Notes under the pieces: generated by a model | The model's input: the letters and a program-made list of their open reading frames with translations, nothing else | Database searches by the model: none | Told to the model about the DNA's origin: nothing | Assembly: GCA_003605175.1 (NCBI GenBank) | Contig: QWDA01000004.1 | Span: 62,001 to 126,000, forward strand | DNA: 64,000 nt | Direction of reading: 5' to 3' | Source: Paracoccaceae bacterium | GTDB lineage: Bacteria; Pseudomonadota; Alphaproteobacteria; Rhodobacterales; Rhodobacteraceae | Position numbers and translations under genes: made by a program | Shown: positions 18,382 to 27,032 of the stretch, one piece after another | Layout: each line of letters begins with the position of its first letter | How positions within the stretch are numbered: the stretch's first letter is position 1

Positions 18382-19211
18382 CAGGCGGCGCGAAGCCCAA
18401 GGATCGCGCGCGCCTCGGCCGGCGTCGCCACCGGCCGGCCGTATTTCTCGCAGAGCGCCACGGTGCGTTCGACAAGTGCGGCGTTCGATGGCGCCAGCGT
18501 CTCCCGGTCGAGCCGCACATTGTCCTCGAGCCCGGTCCGGCAATGGCCGCCTGAGGAGACGCACCATTCGTTCACCTCGTACTGGAACCGGCCGATCCCG
18601 GCGGCGCACCATTCCGCGTCCGGCGCGATCCGCGCCAGCGTCTCGCGGAAGAAGTCGAAACTCGGCCGATCCACCGGCATCGCGTTCTTCACCCCCAGCA
18701 CGAACTGCACGTAGAGCGGCCCCTTGAGCCGCCCGTCGCCCGCCATCTTCGCCGCCTGGAAGATGTGGCTGAGGTCGAACGCCTCGATCTCCGGCTTGAT
18801 GTCATAGGTCCGCATCTCCTCCGCCAGCCAGTCCACCAGGTCGGGCGGGTTCTCGTAGACCCGCGTCGGAAAGTTGTTCGACCCGACCGTGAGCGAGGCC
18901 ATGTCCGGCTGCAGGGGCAGCATCCCGCCCCGCGCCTGCCCCGCGCCCGACCGGCCGCCGGTGGAAAGCTGGACGATCATCCCCGGGCAATGCTTCTCGA
19001 TCCCCTCCATCAGCCGCGCGAAGCGCTCGGGGTCGGAGGTCGGGGAGCCGTCCTCCATCCGCACATGGCAATGGGCGATGGACGCGCCCGCCTCGAAGGC
19101 CTCCTGCGTCGATTCCACCTGCTCCGCGAGGGTGATCGGCACCGCCGGGTTGTCCGACTTCTGCGGCAGCGAACCGGTGATCGCGACACAGATGATGCAG
19201 GGTTTCGTCAT
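18381..19211 (-). CDS. BKACE-family beta-keto acid cleavage enzyme
   Basis: 276 residues, full length for the Kce/BKACE (DUF849) family. Zinc ligands H47 and H49 are in AHCHVR, and the C-terminal GGHCRTGLEDN (221-231) carries the family glutamate and aspartate. Family members use acetyl-CoA to cleave a beta-keto acid into acetoacetate and a shorter CoA ester. Substrates vary (3-keto-5-aminohexanoate, dehydrocarnitine, beta-ketoadipate). The gene overlaps its upstream neighbour by 4 bp and pcaB by 1 bp. Lying next to pcaB and pcaD, 3-oxoadipate is an attractive but unproven substrate. Confidence 0.88.
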   Translation of the reverse strand: MTKPCIICVAITGSLPQKSDNPAVPITLAEQVESTQEAFEAGASIAHCHVRMEDGSPTSDPERFARLMEGIEKHCPGMIVQLSTGGRSGAGQARGGMLPLQPDMASLTVGSNNFPTRVYENPPDLVDWLAEEMRTYDIKPEIEAFDLSHIFQAAKMAGDGRLKGPLYVQFVLGVKNAMPVDRPSFDFFRETLARIAPDAEWCAAGIGRFQYEVNEWCVSSGGHCRTGLEDNVRLDRETLAPSNAALVERTVALCEKYGRPVATPAEARAILGLRAA

Positions 19212-19918
19212 GGCAGGTCCTTTGCGATGCGGTCGAGAGTGGCGGCGAGTGTAGCGGGCGCCGAAAGGAAGGGCGAGTGGCCGCAGGCGATCCGGTGGAC
19301 CGCCGAGGCCGGCAAATCCGCCGCCATCGCCTCCTGGAATTCGGGCAGGATCGTGCGGTCATCGGTACAGAGCACCGCATGGCGCGGCAGGCCCGCGCTG
19401 CGCCCCGTCACCGCGACCCTGGCACGGAACGGCGCCACCGGCTGCGGCGTCAGGCGCGGCAGCGCGAAGGCCACCGCCTCGGGTGGGCAATCGTTGTAGA
19501 AGAGCGGCACCGACAGCTCCGGGTCCATCGCCACCAGCCCGTCCGCCACCCGTGACGCCCGGTCGAGCAGCTGCTCCCCCTCCGCCCGCCGCAGCGAGGC
19601 GAGCGACCGGCCCGGCGCGGGGATATAGGCGGCGAGATAGACCAAGGCCCGCACGAGCTCCGGCGCCGCCTCACCCGCCGCGGTGATGGGATAGCCGCCC
19701 ATGGAATGGCCGACCAGCACGTCCCCCGGCCGCAGCGCCGCGACCACCGCGTCGCGGTAGAGCTCCATCGTCACCGCCGCGCGCGGCGTCGCGTCCTCGC
19801 CATGCCCCGGCAGGTCGATGGCCCGCGCCGCGTGCCCCAGATCCGCCAGCGCCGGAATCAGGTCGCGCCAGCACCAGGCCCCGTGACTGGCGCCGTGGAT
19901 CAAGAGGAAGGACGCCAT
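19208..19918 (-). CDS. Alpha/beta hydrolase (plant-esterase-like)
   Basis: 236 residues. FLLIHGASHGAWCWRDL at 4-20 provides the oxyanion-hole HGA. The nucleophile is S72 in VGHSMGGYP, with a late histidine in ACGHSPFLSAP. This layout is that of the small methylesterase/hydroxynitrile-lyase-like hydrolases. The substrate is unknown. It starts immediately after the pcaD stop with no spacer and overlaps the BKACE gene by 4 bp, so it is part of the catabolic operon. It may open an ester or lactone intermediate. Confidence 0.8.
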   Translation of the reverse strand: MASFLLIHGASHGAWCWRDLIPALADLGHAARAIDLPGHGEDATPRAAVTMELYRDAVVAALRPGDVLVGHSMGGYPITAAGEAAPELVRALVYLAAYIPAPGRSLASLRRAEGEQLLDRASRVADGLVAMDPELSVPLFYNDCPPEAVAFALPRLTPQPVAPFRARVAVTGRSAGLPRHAVLCTDDRTILPEFQEAMAADLPASAVHRIACGHSPFLSAPATLAATLDRIAKDLP

Positions 19919-20707
19919 TCAGACATGCCCGGTCTCGTAAAGGAACTCGGTCAGCAACTCGGAATATTCGCCCGGCTTCTCGACGCAGGGCAGGTGCCCC
20001 GCCCCCCGGATCAAGGCAAACCGCGACCCCTTCACCAGCTCCGCCGTCTCGCGCACCAGGTCGGGCGGGGTCGAGCCGTCCTCGCTCCCCGCGATCGCCA
20101 GGGTCGGCAGGCTCAGCCCGGAGGTGGGCGTGTAGAAATCCGTCCCCGAGATCGCCGCGCAGCAGCCCGCATAGCCCTCCACCGGCTGCCGCTCCAGCAT
20201 CGCCCGCCAGGCCAGGAACTCCGCCCGCTCGCGGAACGGCTTCGCGAACCAGCGCTCGAGGATCCCATCCGACAGCGCCGCGATCCCGCCCGCCTGCACC
20301 GCGCCGATCCGGTCCCGCCACATCTCGGCGGTGCCGATCTTGGCGGCGGTGTTGGAAATCACCATGGCGCGCACCTGGTCCATCCGCTTCACCGCCAGCC
20401 CCTGGGCGATCATCCCGCCGATGGAGAGCCCGACGAACACCGCGTCGCGCACGCCCAGATGGTCGAGCAGCCGCTCCGCGTCGGTCACCAGCGCGCCCAT
20501 GGAATAGGGCCCCTTCGGACAGGACGACAGCCCGTGCCCGCGCTTGTCGTAACGAATGAGCCGCAGCCCCTCGGGCAGAAGCGGCAGCACCGCGTCCCAG
20601 AGCCGCAGGTCGGTGCCCAGCGAATTCGCGAACACCACCGGCGCGCCATCCGCCGGCCCGTCCTCGCGGTAATGGATATCGACACCCTCGAGCTGCGCGA
20701 TCCGCAT
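19919..20707 (-). CDS. pcaD: 3-oxoadipate enol-lactonase
   Basis: 262 residues from the ATG at 20707. Alpha/beta hydrolase with NSLGTDLRLWD at 29-39, RYDKRGHGLS at 52-61, nucleophile S95 in VGLSIGGMIAQ and histidine in GAGHLPCVEKP. NSLGTDLRLWD and YDKRGHG are typical of PcaD, which opens 3-oxoadipate enol-lactone to 3-oxoadipate. Upstream in-frame codons are arginine-rich and lack a ribosome-binding site. The dehydratase gene ends 4 bp upstream. Confidence 0.88.
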   Translation of the reverse strand: MRIAQLEGVDIHYREDGPADGAPVVFANSLGTDLRLWDAVLPLLPEGLRLIRYDKRGHGLSSCPKGPYSMGALVTDAERLLDHLGVRDAVFVGLSIGGMIAQGLAVKRMDQVRAMVISNTAAKIGTAEMWRDRIGAVQAGGIAALSDGILERWFAKPFRERAEFLAWRAMLERQPVEGYAGCCAAISGTDFYTPTSGLSLPTLAIAGSEDGSTPPDLVRETAELVKGSRFALIRGAGHLPCVEKPGEYSELLTEFLYETGHV

Positions 20708-20711
20708 CTTC

Positions 20712-21674
20712 CTATTCCCCCTCCAGCGCCTGCCGGAACAGCGGCGCATCGACATTGCCGCCCGAGGCGACGACGATCACATCGGCATCGTCCGCGCGAT
20801 GCCACAGCGCGGCGGCCAGCGCCACCGCCCCGCCCGGCTCAAGCACGATCCGGAGCCGCCGGAACGCCAGCACCATGGCGCGCAAGGCGTCGGCGTCGCT
20901 CACCGCGATCCCGGGCCCGCAATGGGCCTTCAGGATCGGAAAGGTCAGATCCCCCGGATGCGGCGTCAGGATCGCGTCGCAGATCGACCCGGACAGCCGA
21001 TCGTTCGCCTGCACGCTGCCCGCCGCCAGCGAGCGGGTCACATCGTCGAACCCCTCCGGCTCCACCGGCCGCACCCTCAGCCCCGGCGCCCGCGCCGCCA
21101 GCGCCAGCGCGATGCCCGAGGTCAGCCCGCCGCCGCCGCAACAGACCAGCACATCCGCCCGCTCCACACCAGCGGCCCCAGCCTGCTCCGCGATCTCCAG
21201 CCCCACAGTGCCCTGCCCGGCGATCACCTCTTTATTGTCGAAGGGCGCGATCAGCGTCAGCCCCCGCGACTCGGCAATCGGCAGCGCCACCTCGTGCCGG
21301 TCCTCGTTCGCGCGATCATAGGTCACCACCTCTGCGCCCAGCGCCCGCGTGTTGGCGATCTTCACCGCCGGCGCATCGGCCGGCATCACGATCACCGCCG
21401 GCGTTCCCATCTCGCGCGCGGCGCAGGCGATGCCCTGGGCGTGGTTCCCCGAGGAATAGGCGATGACCCCCCGCGCCCGCTGCGCGTCGGTCAGGGCCGA
21501 GATCGACGCCCGCCCGCCCCGGTACTTGAACGAGCCGGTCTTCTGCAGGCATTCCGCCTTCACGAAGATCCGCCGCCCCGCCTCCGCGTCCAGCAGCGGC
21601 GCGTTCAACAGGGGCGTCCGCACCGCATGGCCGGCCAGCCGCGCCGCCGCAGCCTCGATCCGCTCGATATTCAC
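20712..21674 (-). CDS. Threonine/serine dehydratase-like PLP enzyme
   Basis: 320 residues, fold-type II PLP enzyme. The Schiff-base lysine is K50 in KTGSFKYRG, the substrate loop SSGNHAQG is at 74-81 and the phosphate-binding CGGGGLTSG near 167. No C-terminal ACT-like regulatory domain, so it resembles catabolic threonine dehydratase, serine racemase or 3-hydroxyaspartate dehydratase. Known members deaminate hydroxy-amino acids. Its place inside a beta-ketoadipate-type operon is unusual. The start overlaps the upstream hydrolase stop by 4 bp. Confidence 0.82.
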   Translation of the reverse strand: MNIERIEAAAARLAGHAVRTPLLNAPLLDAEAGRRIFVKAECLQKTGSFKYRGGRASISALTDAQRARGVIAYSSGNHAQGIACAAREMGTPAVIVMPADAPAVKIANTRALGAEVVTYDRANEDRHEVALPIAESRGLTLIAPFDNKEVIAGQGTVGLEIAEQAGAAGVERADVLVCCGGGGLTSGIALALAARAPGLRVRPVEPEGFDDVTRSLAAGSVQANDRLSGSICDAILTPHPGDLTFPILKAHCGPGIAVSDADALRAMVLAFRRLRIVLEPGGAVALAAALWHRADDADVIVVASGGNVDAPLFRQALEGE

Positions 21675-22495
21675 GCAAGCCTCTCCAGCCAGGCCCGGAT
21701 CGCCGCCAGGGACTCGGGTTCGTCGAGGAACGGCACATGGCCGCGCCCCGGCACCTCGGCAAAGATCATCTCCGGCGCGCGGCGCAGCATCTCCTCGGCG
21801 GTCTCCCGCGTGAGCAGCGTCGAATTCGCCCCCCGGATCAGGGCCAGCGGCTTCTTCGCCGCCGCCTCGAAAATTGGCCAGAGGTCGATCGGCTCGGCCG
21901 GCGGCGGCGCCACGATCCCGTCGCGCAGCCGCGCGTCGTAGCGCAGCGCCAGCCCCTCTTGCGTCTCCTCGAACTGCGCCGCGACCTCCGCCCGCCAGCG
22001 CGCCATCGGCACGCCCTCGAAATCGGTCCAGAGCCGCGCCCGCACCTCGGCGGCCTCGTCACAGGTCTTCTGCGCCGGCGGGATGCCGATATAGGCCTTG
22101 ATCCGGTCGAGCCCCACGGCGCCGATCTCGGGCCCCACATCGTTCAGGCACAGCCCGGTGATCCGGTCCGGCACCATGGCCGCCAGCCCCATGCCGATCA
22201 GCCCGCCCCGCGAGGTCCCGAGGATCGCCGCCGCCGGGATTTCCAGATGGTCGAGAAGCGCCAGCACGTCGGCGCCCTCCTGCTGGATCGTGTAGCTCGC
22301 CGGATCGGCCCGGCCCGACCGGCCGCGCCCGCGATAATCCATCCGGATCAGCCGGCGCCCCGCCAGATGCGGCGCCACATGGTCGAAATCGCGCCCGTTC
22401 CGGGTGAGCCCCGCAAGCGCGAGGATCGGCTGGCCCGCGCCTGCCGCGTCGTCGTAATGGAGCGGCGTGCCATCGGCGGCGGTGAATTCGGGCAT
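21671..22495 (-). CDS. Alpha/beta fold hydrolase
   Basis: 274 residues from the ATG at 22495, which overlaps the stop of the haloacid dehalogenase gene by one base. LALAGLTRNGRDFD at 25-38, RMDYRGRGRSGR at 51-62, nucleophile S95 in LGTSRGGLIG and histidine in GRGHVPFLDEP near 256. It looks like a carboxyl-esterase or lactonase-like hydrolase. It is distinct from pcaD and from the other hydrolase in this operon, so the operon has three hydrolases with presumably different substrates. Confidence 0.8.
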   Translation of the reverse strand: MPEFTAADGTPLHYDDAAGAGQPILALAGLTRNGRDFDHVAPHLAGRRLIRMDYRGRGRSGRADPASYTIQQEGADVLALLDHLEIPAAAILGTSRGGLIGMGLAAMVPDRITGLCLNDVGPEIGAVGLDRIKAYIGIPPAQKTCDEAAEVRARLWTDFEGVPMARWRAEVAAQFEETQEGLALRYDARLRDGIVAPPPAEPIDLWPIFEAAAKKPLALIRGANSTLLTRETAEEMLRRAPEMIFAEVPGRGHVPFLDEPESLAAIRAWLERLA

Positions 22496-23181
22496 CAGGC
22501 GGTTTCCGCGAGCTTGGGAATATCGGTGAGGTCGTCGACGATCCAGTCGGGCCGCCCGGGCAGCCGGTCGAGCGGCTCGCCGGCGCGGTTGACCCAGGCG
22601 GTGCGGAACCCGAAGCGCTCTGCCCCCGCCGCATCCCAGCCGTTCGACGACACGAACAGCACATCGCCGGGCTCGGTGCCGAAATGGTCGCCGACGAGGC
22701 CGTAGACCCGCGCATCGGGCTTGAACACGCCCACGCTCTCCACCGAGAGCTTGGCGTCGAGCAGGCCGCAGATCCCGGCCGACTGCGTCGCGCCGTCCAG
22801 CATCTCGGGCGACCCGTTCGACAGGATCGCGGTGCGCCGCCCGGCCGCCTTCAGCGCGGCCAAAACCTCGGGCACCTCGGGATAGGCCCCCAGCTCCCAG
22901 TACAGCTTCAGCAGCCGGTCGCGCAGCGCCGGATCCTGCAGCCCCAGCGCCTCCATCGACCAGTCCAGCGCATCCTGCGTGACCACCCAGAAATCCGCAT
23001 GGTCCCCGGTGATCGCCCGGATCCACGAATATTGCAGCTGCTTCGCCCGCCAATGCGCCGACAGCGCCTGCCAGCAGCCCGCGAGCGCGGCCCCGCCCGG
23101 TTCCGCGGCGGCCGCGCGCGCGGCGGCCGACACGTCGAACAACGTGCCATAGGCATCGAAGACACAGGTCGAGATCGGCAT
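22495..23181 (-). CDS. Type II haloacid dehalogenase (L-2-haloacid dehalogenase)
   Basis: 228 residues from the ATG at 23181 with AGAGGA upstream. All L-DEX-type landmarks are present: nucleophile D9 in FDAYGTLFD, SNGSPEML, KPDARVYG and FVSSNGWDAAGAERFGF. These motifs are those of (S)-2-haloacid dehalogenases, which hydrolyse 2-halo acids to 2-hydroxy acids, rather than of phosphatase-type HAD proteins. It is the first gene of the seven-gene minus-strand operon ending with pcaB, so its promoter should lie in 23182-23345, shared with the divergent FKBP gene. Confidence 0.86.
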   Translation of the reverse strand: MPISTCVFDAYGTLFDVSAAARAAAAEPGGAALAGCWQALSAHWRAKQLQYSWIRAITGDHADFWVVTQDALDWSMEALGLQDPALRDRLLKLYWELGAYPEVPEVLAALKAAGRRTAILSNGSPEMLDGATQSAGICGLLDAKLSVESVGVFKPDARVYGLVGDHFGTEPGDVLFVSSNGWDAAGAERFGFRTAWVNRAGEPLDRLPGRPDWIVDDLTDIPKLAETA

Positions 23182-23345
23182 GGGATCATCCTCTGCCCGC
23201 AAACTGGCACAGCCGCCGGGCAGAGAAAACCCGGGCCGGCCGGTTTGCGTCCCGGCGCCGCATGGCCTAGGCTCGGGGCATCGCTCGAGAACCTGCGCGA
23301 TCCCGCGCGGCCTCGAAAATTCATCCCTGCCAAAGAGATCACATC

Positions 23346-23774
23346 ATGACCGACGCGAAAGCGGGCGACACAGTACGTATCCATTATGCCGGAACGCTTG
23401 AGGACGGCACCACCTTCGACAGCTCCGCCGGGCGCGATCCGCTCGAATTCACCGTCGGCTCGGGCCAGATCATCCCGGGCCTCGACCGCGCGATCCCCGG
23501 CATGGCGGTCGGCGACACCAAGGTCGTCGAGGTGCCGCACATGGAGGCCTATGGCCCGCACAACCCCGAGGCGCGCCAGGCGATCCCGCGCGAGACCGTG
23601 CCCGCCGACCTCCCGGTCGACCCCGGAACCCGGCTCGCCATGCGCACCCAGGACGGCCGCGACGTCTCGGTGACGGTGGTCGAGGCGACCGAGACCGAAC
23701 TGGTGCTTGACGCCAACCACCCGCTCGCCGGCAAGGACCTGACCTTCGAGATCGAACTCGTCGAGATCGTCTGA
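23346..23774 (+). CDS. FKBP-type (SlyD-like) peptidyl-prolyl isomerase
   Basis: 142 residues, no signal peptide, hence cytoplasmic. The FKBP core is split by an inserted domain as in SlyD/FkpB: GDTVRIHYAGTLEDGTTFDSS at the start, GQIIPGLDRAIPGMAVGD near 45-62, then VPHMEAYGPHNPEARQAI, and LVLDANHPLAGKDLTFEIELVEI at the end. There is no C-terminal histidine-rich metal tail like E. coli SlyD. It catalyses proline isomerisation and chaperones folding. It converges on fabI with only 15 bp between stop codons. Confidence 0.92.
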   Translation: MTDAKAGDTVRIHYAGTLEDGTTFDSSAGRDPLEFTVGSGQIIPGLDRAIPGMAVGDTKVVEVPHMEAYGPHNPEARQAIPRETVPADLPVDPGTRLAMRTQDGRDVSVTVVEATETELVLDANHPLAGKDLTFEIELVEIV

Positions 23775-23793
23775 CCGGGGCCGCCCCGGTCAG
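23771..23793. terminator. Bidirectional hairpin covering both convergent stop codons
   Basis: CTGACCGGGG (23771-23780), loop CCG, CCCCGGTCAG (23784-23793): a perfect 10-bp stem. The TGA of the FKBP gene (23772-23774) and the TGA of fabI (complement of 23790-23792) sit symmetrically in the two arms. Confidence 0.6.
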
Positions 23794-24584
23794 AGATTCT
23801 CGAGCCGGGGCATCCCCATCACGTTATAGCCGCCATCGACCATCACCACCTGCCCCGTGGTGCAGGCCCCGCCGTCCGAGGCCAGCCACACCGCGGTGCC
23901 GCCGATCGCCTCCAGCGTCGCATTGGCCTGCATCGGCGCATTCGCCTCGGAATGCTTGTAGGTCCGCCGCGCCCCGCCGATCGCCGAACCCGCCAGCGTC
24001 TTCATCGGCCCGGGGCTGATCGCGTTCACCCGGATCCCGTCCGGCCCCAGATCGTTCGCCAGATAGCGCACCGCCGTCTCCAGCCCCGCCTTCGCCACGC
24101 CCATCACGTTGTAGCAGGGGAACACCCGGCTCGCGCCCTCGAAGGTCAGCGTCATCAGCGTGCCGCCATCGCGCATCATCGCCGAGGCCCGCCGCGCCAC
24201 GTCGATGAACGACCAGCAGGAAATCAGCATCGACTGGCTGAAATTCTCCCGGCTGGTGTCGCGGAACCGGAAATCCGCCGCGAGCTCGGCCTTGTCGGCG
24301 AAGGCAATGGCATGGACCACGAAGTCGAGCGTGCCCCAGCGCTCCGCCACCGCCGCGAAGCCGGCATCCATCGACGCCGCATCGGTCACGTCGAGATCGA
24401 CCAGAAGATCCGACCCCACGCTCGCCGCCAAGGGCTCCACCCGGCGCCCGAACGCCTCGCCTTGGTAGGAGAACGCCAGCGCCGCGCCCTGCGCCGCCAT
24501 CGCCTGCGCGATGCCCCAGGCGATGGAGCGCTCGTTCGCCACGCCCATGATCAGGCCGCGCTTGCTCTCGAGCAGCCCGGCCAT
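23790..24584 (-). CDS. fabI: Enoyl-ACP reductase [NADH]
   Basis: 264 residues, FabI branch of the SDR family: GVANERSIAWGIA at 14-26, SYQGEA near 39-44, and the catalytic Y158-x6-K165 in CYNVMGVAK. It reduces trans-2-enoyl-ACP, the last step of each fatty-acid elongation round. One oddity: the second active-site tyrosine of E. coli FabI (Tyr146 in LSYLGA) corresponds to F148 here (LTFEGA). The gene follows fabB with one base between the stop and this start, and the operon is fabA-fabB-fabI. Confidence 0.95.
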   Translation of the reverse strand: MAGLLESKRGLIMGVANERSIAWGIAQAMAAQGAALAFSYQGEAFGRRVEPLAASVGSDLLVDLDVTDAASMDAGFAAVAERWGTLDFVVHAIAFADKAELAADFRFRDTSRENFSQSMLISCWSFIDVARRASAMMRDGGTLMTLTFEGASRVFPCYNVMGVAKAGLETAVRYLANDLGPDGIRVNAISPGPMKTLAGSAIGGARRTYKHSEANAPMQANATLEAIGGTAVWLASDGGACTTGQVVMVDGGYNVMGMPRLENL

Positions 24585-24585
24585 G

Positions 24586-25806
24586 TCAGCCGTCCACCTT
24601 GCTCATCACGAGCGTCGCGTTGGTGCCGCCGAAGCCGAAGCTGTTCGACAGGACCGTGTCCAGCGCCGCCGGGCGCATCTCGGTCACGATCTCCTCGGGC
24701 CGGAGCGCCGGATCGAGTTCCCGCACGTTGATGGACGGCGCCATGAAACCGTGCTCCATCATCAACAGGCAATAGATCGCCTCATGCACGCCCGTGGCGC
24801 CCAGCGAATGCCCGGTCATCGACTTGGTCGAGGAAATCGGTGCGTGATCCTCGCCGAACACCCGGCGCACCGCCTCCACCTCGGTCACGTCGCCCACCGG
24901 CGTCGAAGTGCCATGGGCGTTGATGTAATCCACCTTGCGGCCGTTCAGAGTGGAAATCGCCTGCCGCATCGACCGCTCGCCGCCCTCGCCCGAAGGCGCC
25001 ACCATGTCGTAGCCGTCCGAGGTCGCGCCATAGCCGGTGACCTCGGCATAGATCTTCGCGCCCCGCGCCCTGGCGTGCTCGAACTCTTCCAGCACCACCA
25101 TGCCGCCGCCACCGCCGATCACGAACCCGTCCCGGGTCGCGTCGAAGGCCCGCGCCGCGGTCTCGGGCGCGTCGTTGTATTTCGACGACATCGCGCCCAT
25201 CGCGTCGAACAGGCAGGAAAGCGTCCAGTCCACTTCCTCGCCACCGCCGGCGAAGACGATATCCTGCTTGCCCATCTGGATCAGCTCCGCGCCATTGCCG
25301 ATGCAATGCGCCGAGGTGGAGCAGGCCGAGGTGATCGAGTAGTTCGCGCCCTTGATCTTGAACGGCGTCGCGAGGCAAGCCGAGACCGTCGACGACATGC
25401 AGCGCGTCACCATGAACGGCCCCATCCGCTTTGGCGCGCCCTTCGAGATCACCGTGTCGAAGGCGGTGAAGAAATTCGAGGTCGAGGGCCCGCCCGAGCC
25501 CGCCACCAGACCGGTCCGGTCGTTCGAGACCTCGGCCTCGGTGAGCCCGGCATCCTCGATGGCCTGCTGCATCGACAGGTAGGCATAGGCGGCGGTGGGC
25601 CCCATGAAGCGCAATTGGCGCTTGTCGATCGCTTCGGCAAGGTCGATCTGCGGGATCCCGGCCACCTGGCTCCTGAACCCGTGCTCGGCATAGGCCGGCT
25701 CGAACCGGATCCCCGACCGCCCGGCCTTCAGGCTGGCGGTCACCTCGGTGGCGGAATTGCCGATGGGCGAGATGATCCCCAGCCCGGTTATGACGACGCG
25801 GCGCAT
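24586..25806 (-). CDS. fabB: 3-oxoacyl-ACP synthase I (KAS I)
   Basis: 406 residues, full length. The condensing-enzyme triad is clear: C162 in [10 protein letters not shown]298 in [11 protein letters not shown] and H333 in GHSLGATG. FabB elongates acyl-ACP, and in the FabA/FabB pathway it extends cis-3-decenoyl-ACP, committing to unsaturated fatty acids. It lies between fabA and fabI, as in other alphaproteobacteria, and is probably co-transcribed with them. Confidence 0.97.
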   Translation of the reverse strand: MRRVVITGLGIISPIGNSATEVTASLKAGRSGIRFEPAYAEHGFRSQVAGIPQIDLAEAIDKRQLRFMGPTAAYAYLSMQQAIEDAGLTEAEVSNDRTGLVAGSGGPSTSNFFTAFDTVISKGAPKRMGPFMVTRCMSSTVSACLATPFKIKGANYSITSACSTSAHCIGNGAELIQMGKQDIVFAGGGEEVDWTLSCLFDAMGAMSSKYNDAPETAARAFDATRDGFVIGGGGGMVVLEEFEHARARGAKIYAEVTGYGATSDGYDMVAPSGEGGERSMRQAISTLNGRKVDYINAHGTSTPVGDVTEVEAVRRVFGEDHAPISSTKSMTGHSLGATGVHEAIYCLLMMEHGFMAPSINVRELDPALRPEEIVTEMRPAALDTVLSNSFGFGGTNATLVMSKVDG

Positions 25807-25830
25807 GTCTGGCAGCCTTTCGTTCGAGAG

Positions 25831-26340
25831 TCAGTTTTCGGAGAGCGCAACCTTCATCTCCTTGACCTGGTAGATGGTCTCGCCATCGGCCTCGACGCGC
25901 CCGTCGGCGACGCCCATGGTCAGGCGGCGGGTCTGCACGGCCTTGGTGAAATCGACGTAATAGGTCAGCATCTTGCGGTCCGGCCGCACCATGCCGGTGA
26001 GCTTCACCTCGCCGACGCCCAGCGCATAGCCGCGCCCGGTCCAGCCGCGCCAGCCGAGGTTGAACCCGGTGAGCTGCCAGAGCCCGTCGAGCCCGAGGCA
26101 GCCGGGCATGATCGGGTTGCCGGGAAAGTGGCAGTCGAAGAACCACAGGTCCGGGGAGATGTCGAACTCGGCCACCACATGGCCCTTGCCGTGCGGTCCG
26201 CCATCGCCCGAGATCTCGGTGATCCGGTCCATCATCAGCATCGGCGGCATCGGCAATTGGGCATTGCCCGGTCCGAACAGCTCGCCCTTCGCGCAGGCGA
26301 TCAGGCCGTCTTTGTCGAAGGACGTCGGAAATTCACCCAT
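25831..26340 (-). CDS. fabA: 3-hydroxydecanoyl-ACP dehydratase/isomerase
   Basis: 169 residues from the ATG at 26340, which gives the E. coli FabA length (172). An in-frame ATG at 26391 would add 17 basic residues with no match. Catalytic H71 is in [23 protein letters not shown], with D85 in the same block. FabA dehydrates 3-hydroxydecanoyl-ACP and isomerises the product to the cis-3 form, starting unsaturated fatty-acid synthesis. It is the first gene of fabA-fabB-fabI and is divergent from irr. Confidence 0.97.
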   Translation of the reverse strand: MGEFPTSFDKDGLIACAKGELFGPGNAQLPMPPMLMMDRITEISGDGGPHGKGHVVAEFDISPDLWFFDCHFPGNPIMPGCLGLDGLWQLTGFNLGWRGWTGRGYALGVGEVKLTGMVRPDRKMLTYYVDFTKAVQTRRLTMGVADGRVEADGETIYQVKEMKVALSEN

Positions 26341-26467
26341 GTTCGGACCTGTCCCCTCCCGTTTCCGTGTTTTCAAATCCTTGTTCCCCAATCCTCTAAC
26401 AGAGGCCCGCTTTGGCCCGCAAGGGCGGCCGACACCCTTGGCCGCGGGCGGGTTTCCCGGTTTTTAT

Positions 26468-26497
26468 TTGATACCCGTGGGCGATAGCCCCTATATT
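26468..26497 (+). promoter_or_regulatory. Probable irr promoter
   Basis: TTGATA (26468-26473) and TATATT (26492-26497) are separated by 18 bp, close to the sigma-70 consensus. The predicted start site is about 28 bp before the irr ATG. No clear iron-control element (TTTAGAA-type repeat) was seen. Confidence 0.5.
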
Positions 26498-26531
26498 CCC
26501 CTGAAACCGCAGCAGGCAAAGGTCGCCCTGA

Positions 26532-26948
26532 ATGGACAGCGCACGGCTCGAACGCGGCTCTGACTGGCTGGGAACCGCCGGGCTCCGTCCCACGCGGCAG
26601 CGGCTGGCGCTCGCGGCGCTCCTCGTCGGCGACGGGCACAACCGGCACGTGACCGCCGAAAGCCTGTTCGAGCTCTGCGCCGCGACCGACGAAAAGGTCT
26701 CGCTCGCCACCGTCTACAACACGCTCAAGGCATTCTGCGATGCCGGGCTGATGCGCGAGATCACGGTGGACGGCACCAAGAGCTATTTCGACACACGCGT
26801 CGACGACCACCCGCATTTCTTCTGGGAAGACAGCACCACGCTCACCGACGCGCCGGCCGAGGAGCTCGAAATCACCCGCCTGCCCAAAGCGCCGGAAGGC
26901 GCCGAGATCGCCAAGGTCGACGTGGTGATCCGCCTGCGCCGCGCCTGA
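26532..26948 (+). CDS. irr: Iron response regulator Irr (Fur family)
   Basis: 138 residues, Fur-family layout: winged helix at about 15-85 with recognition helix VSLATVYNTLKAF (56-68), then a dimerisation and ligand domain with DDHPHFF (91-97). Fur proper has an HHDH-type site and C-terminal cysteines; this protein lacks the cysteines and carries the histidine cluster typical of Irr. Irr acts in low iron or low heme. No GCPWHD-like heme regulatory motif is seen at the N-terminus. Position beside fabA, divergently, is common in this order. Confidence 0.85.
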   Translation: MDSARLERGSDWLGTAGLRPTRQRLALAALLVGDGHNRHVTAESLFELCAATDEKVSLATVYNTLKAFCDAGLMREITVDGTKSYFDTRVDDHPHFFWEDSTTLTDAPAEELEITRLPKAPEGAEIAKVDVVIRLRRA

Positions 26949-27032
26949 CCGGTTTCTTGCCGCGTTACCGCCCCTTTACCGTCGGATTGCTATGCTGATC
27001 TCCCGCGCAGGCTGGCGCGGAACGGGTGCGCG

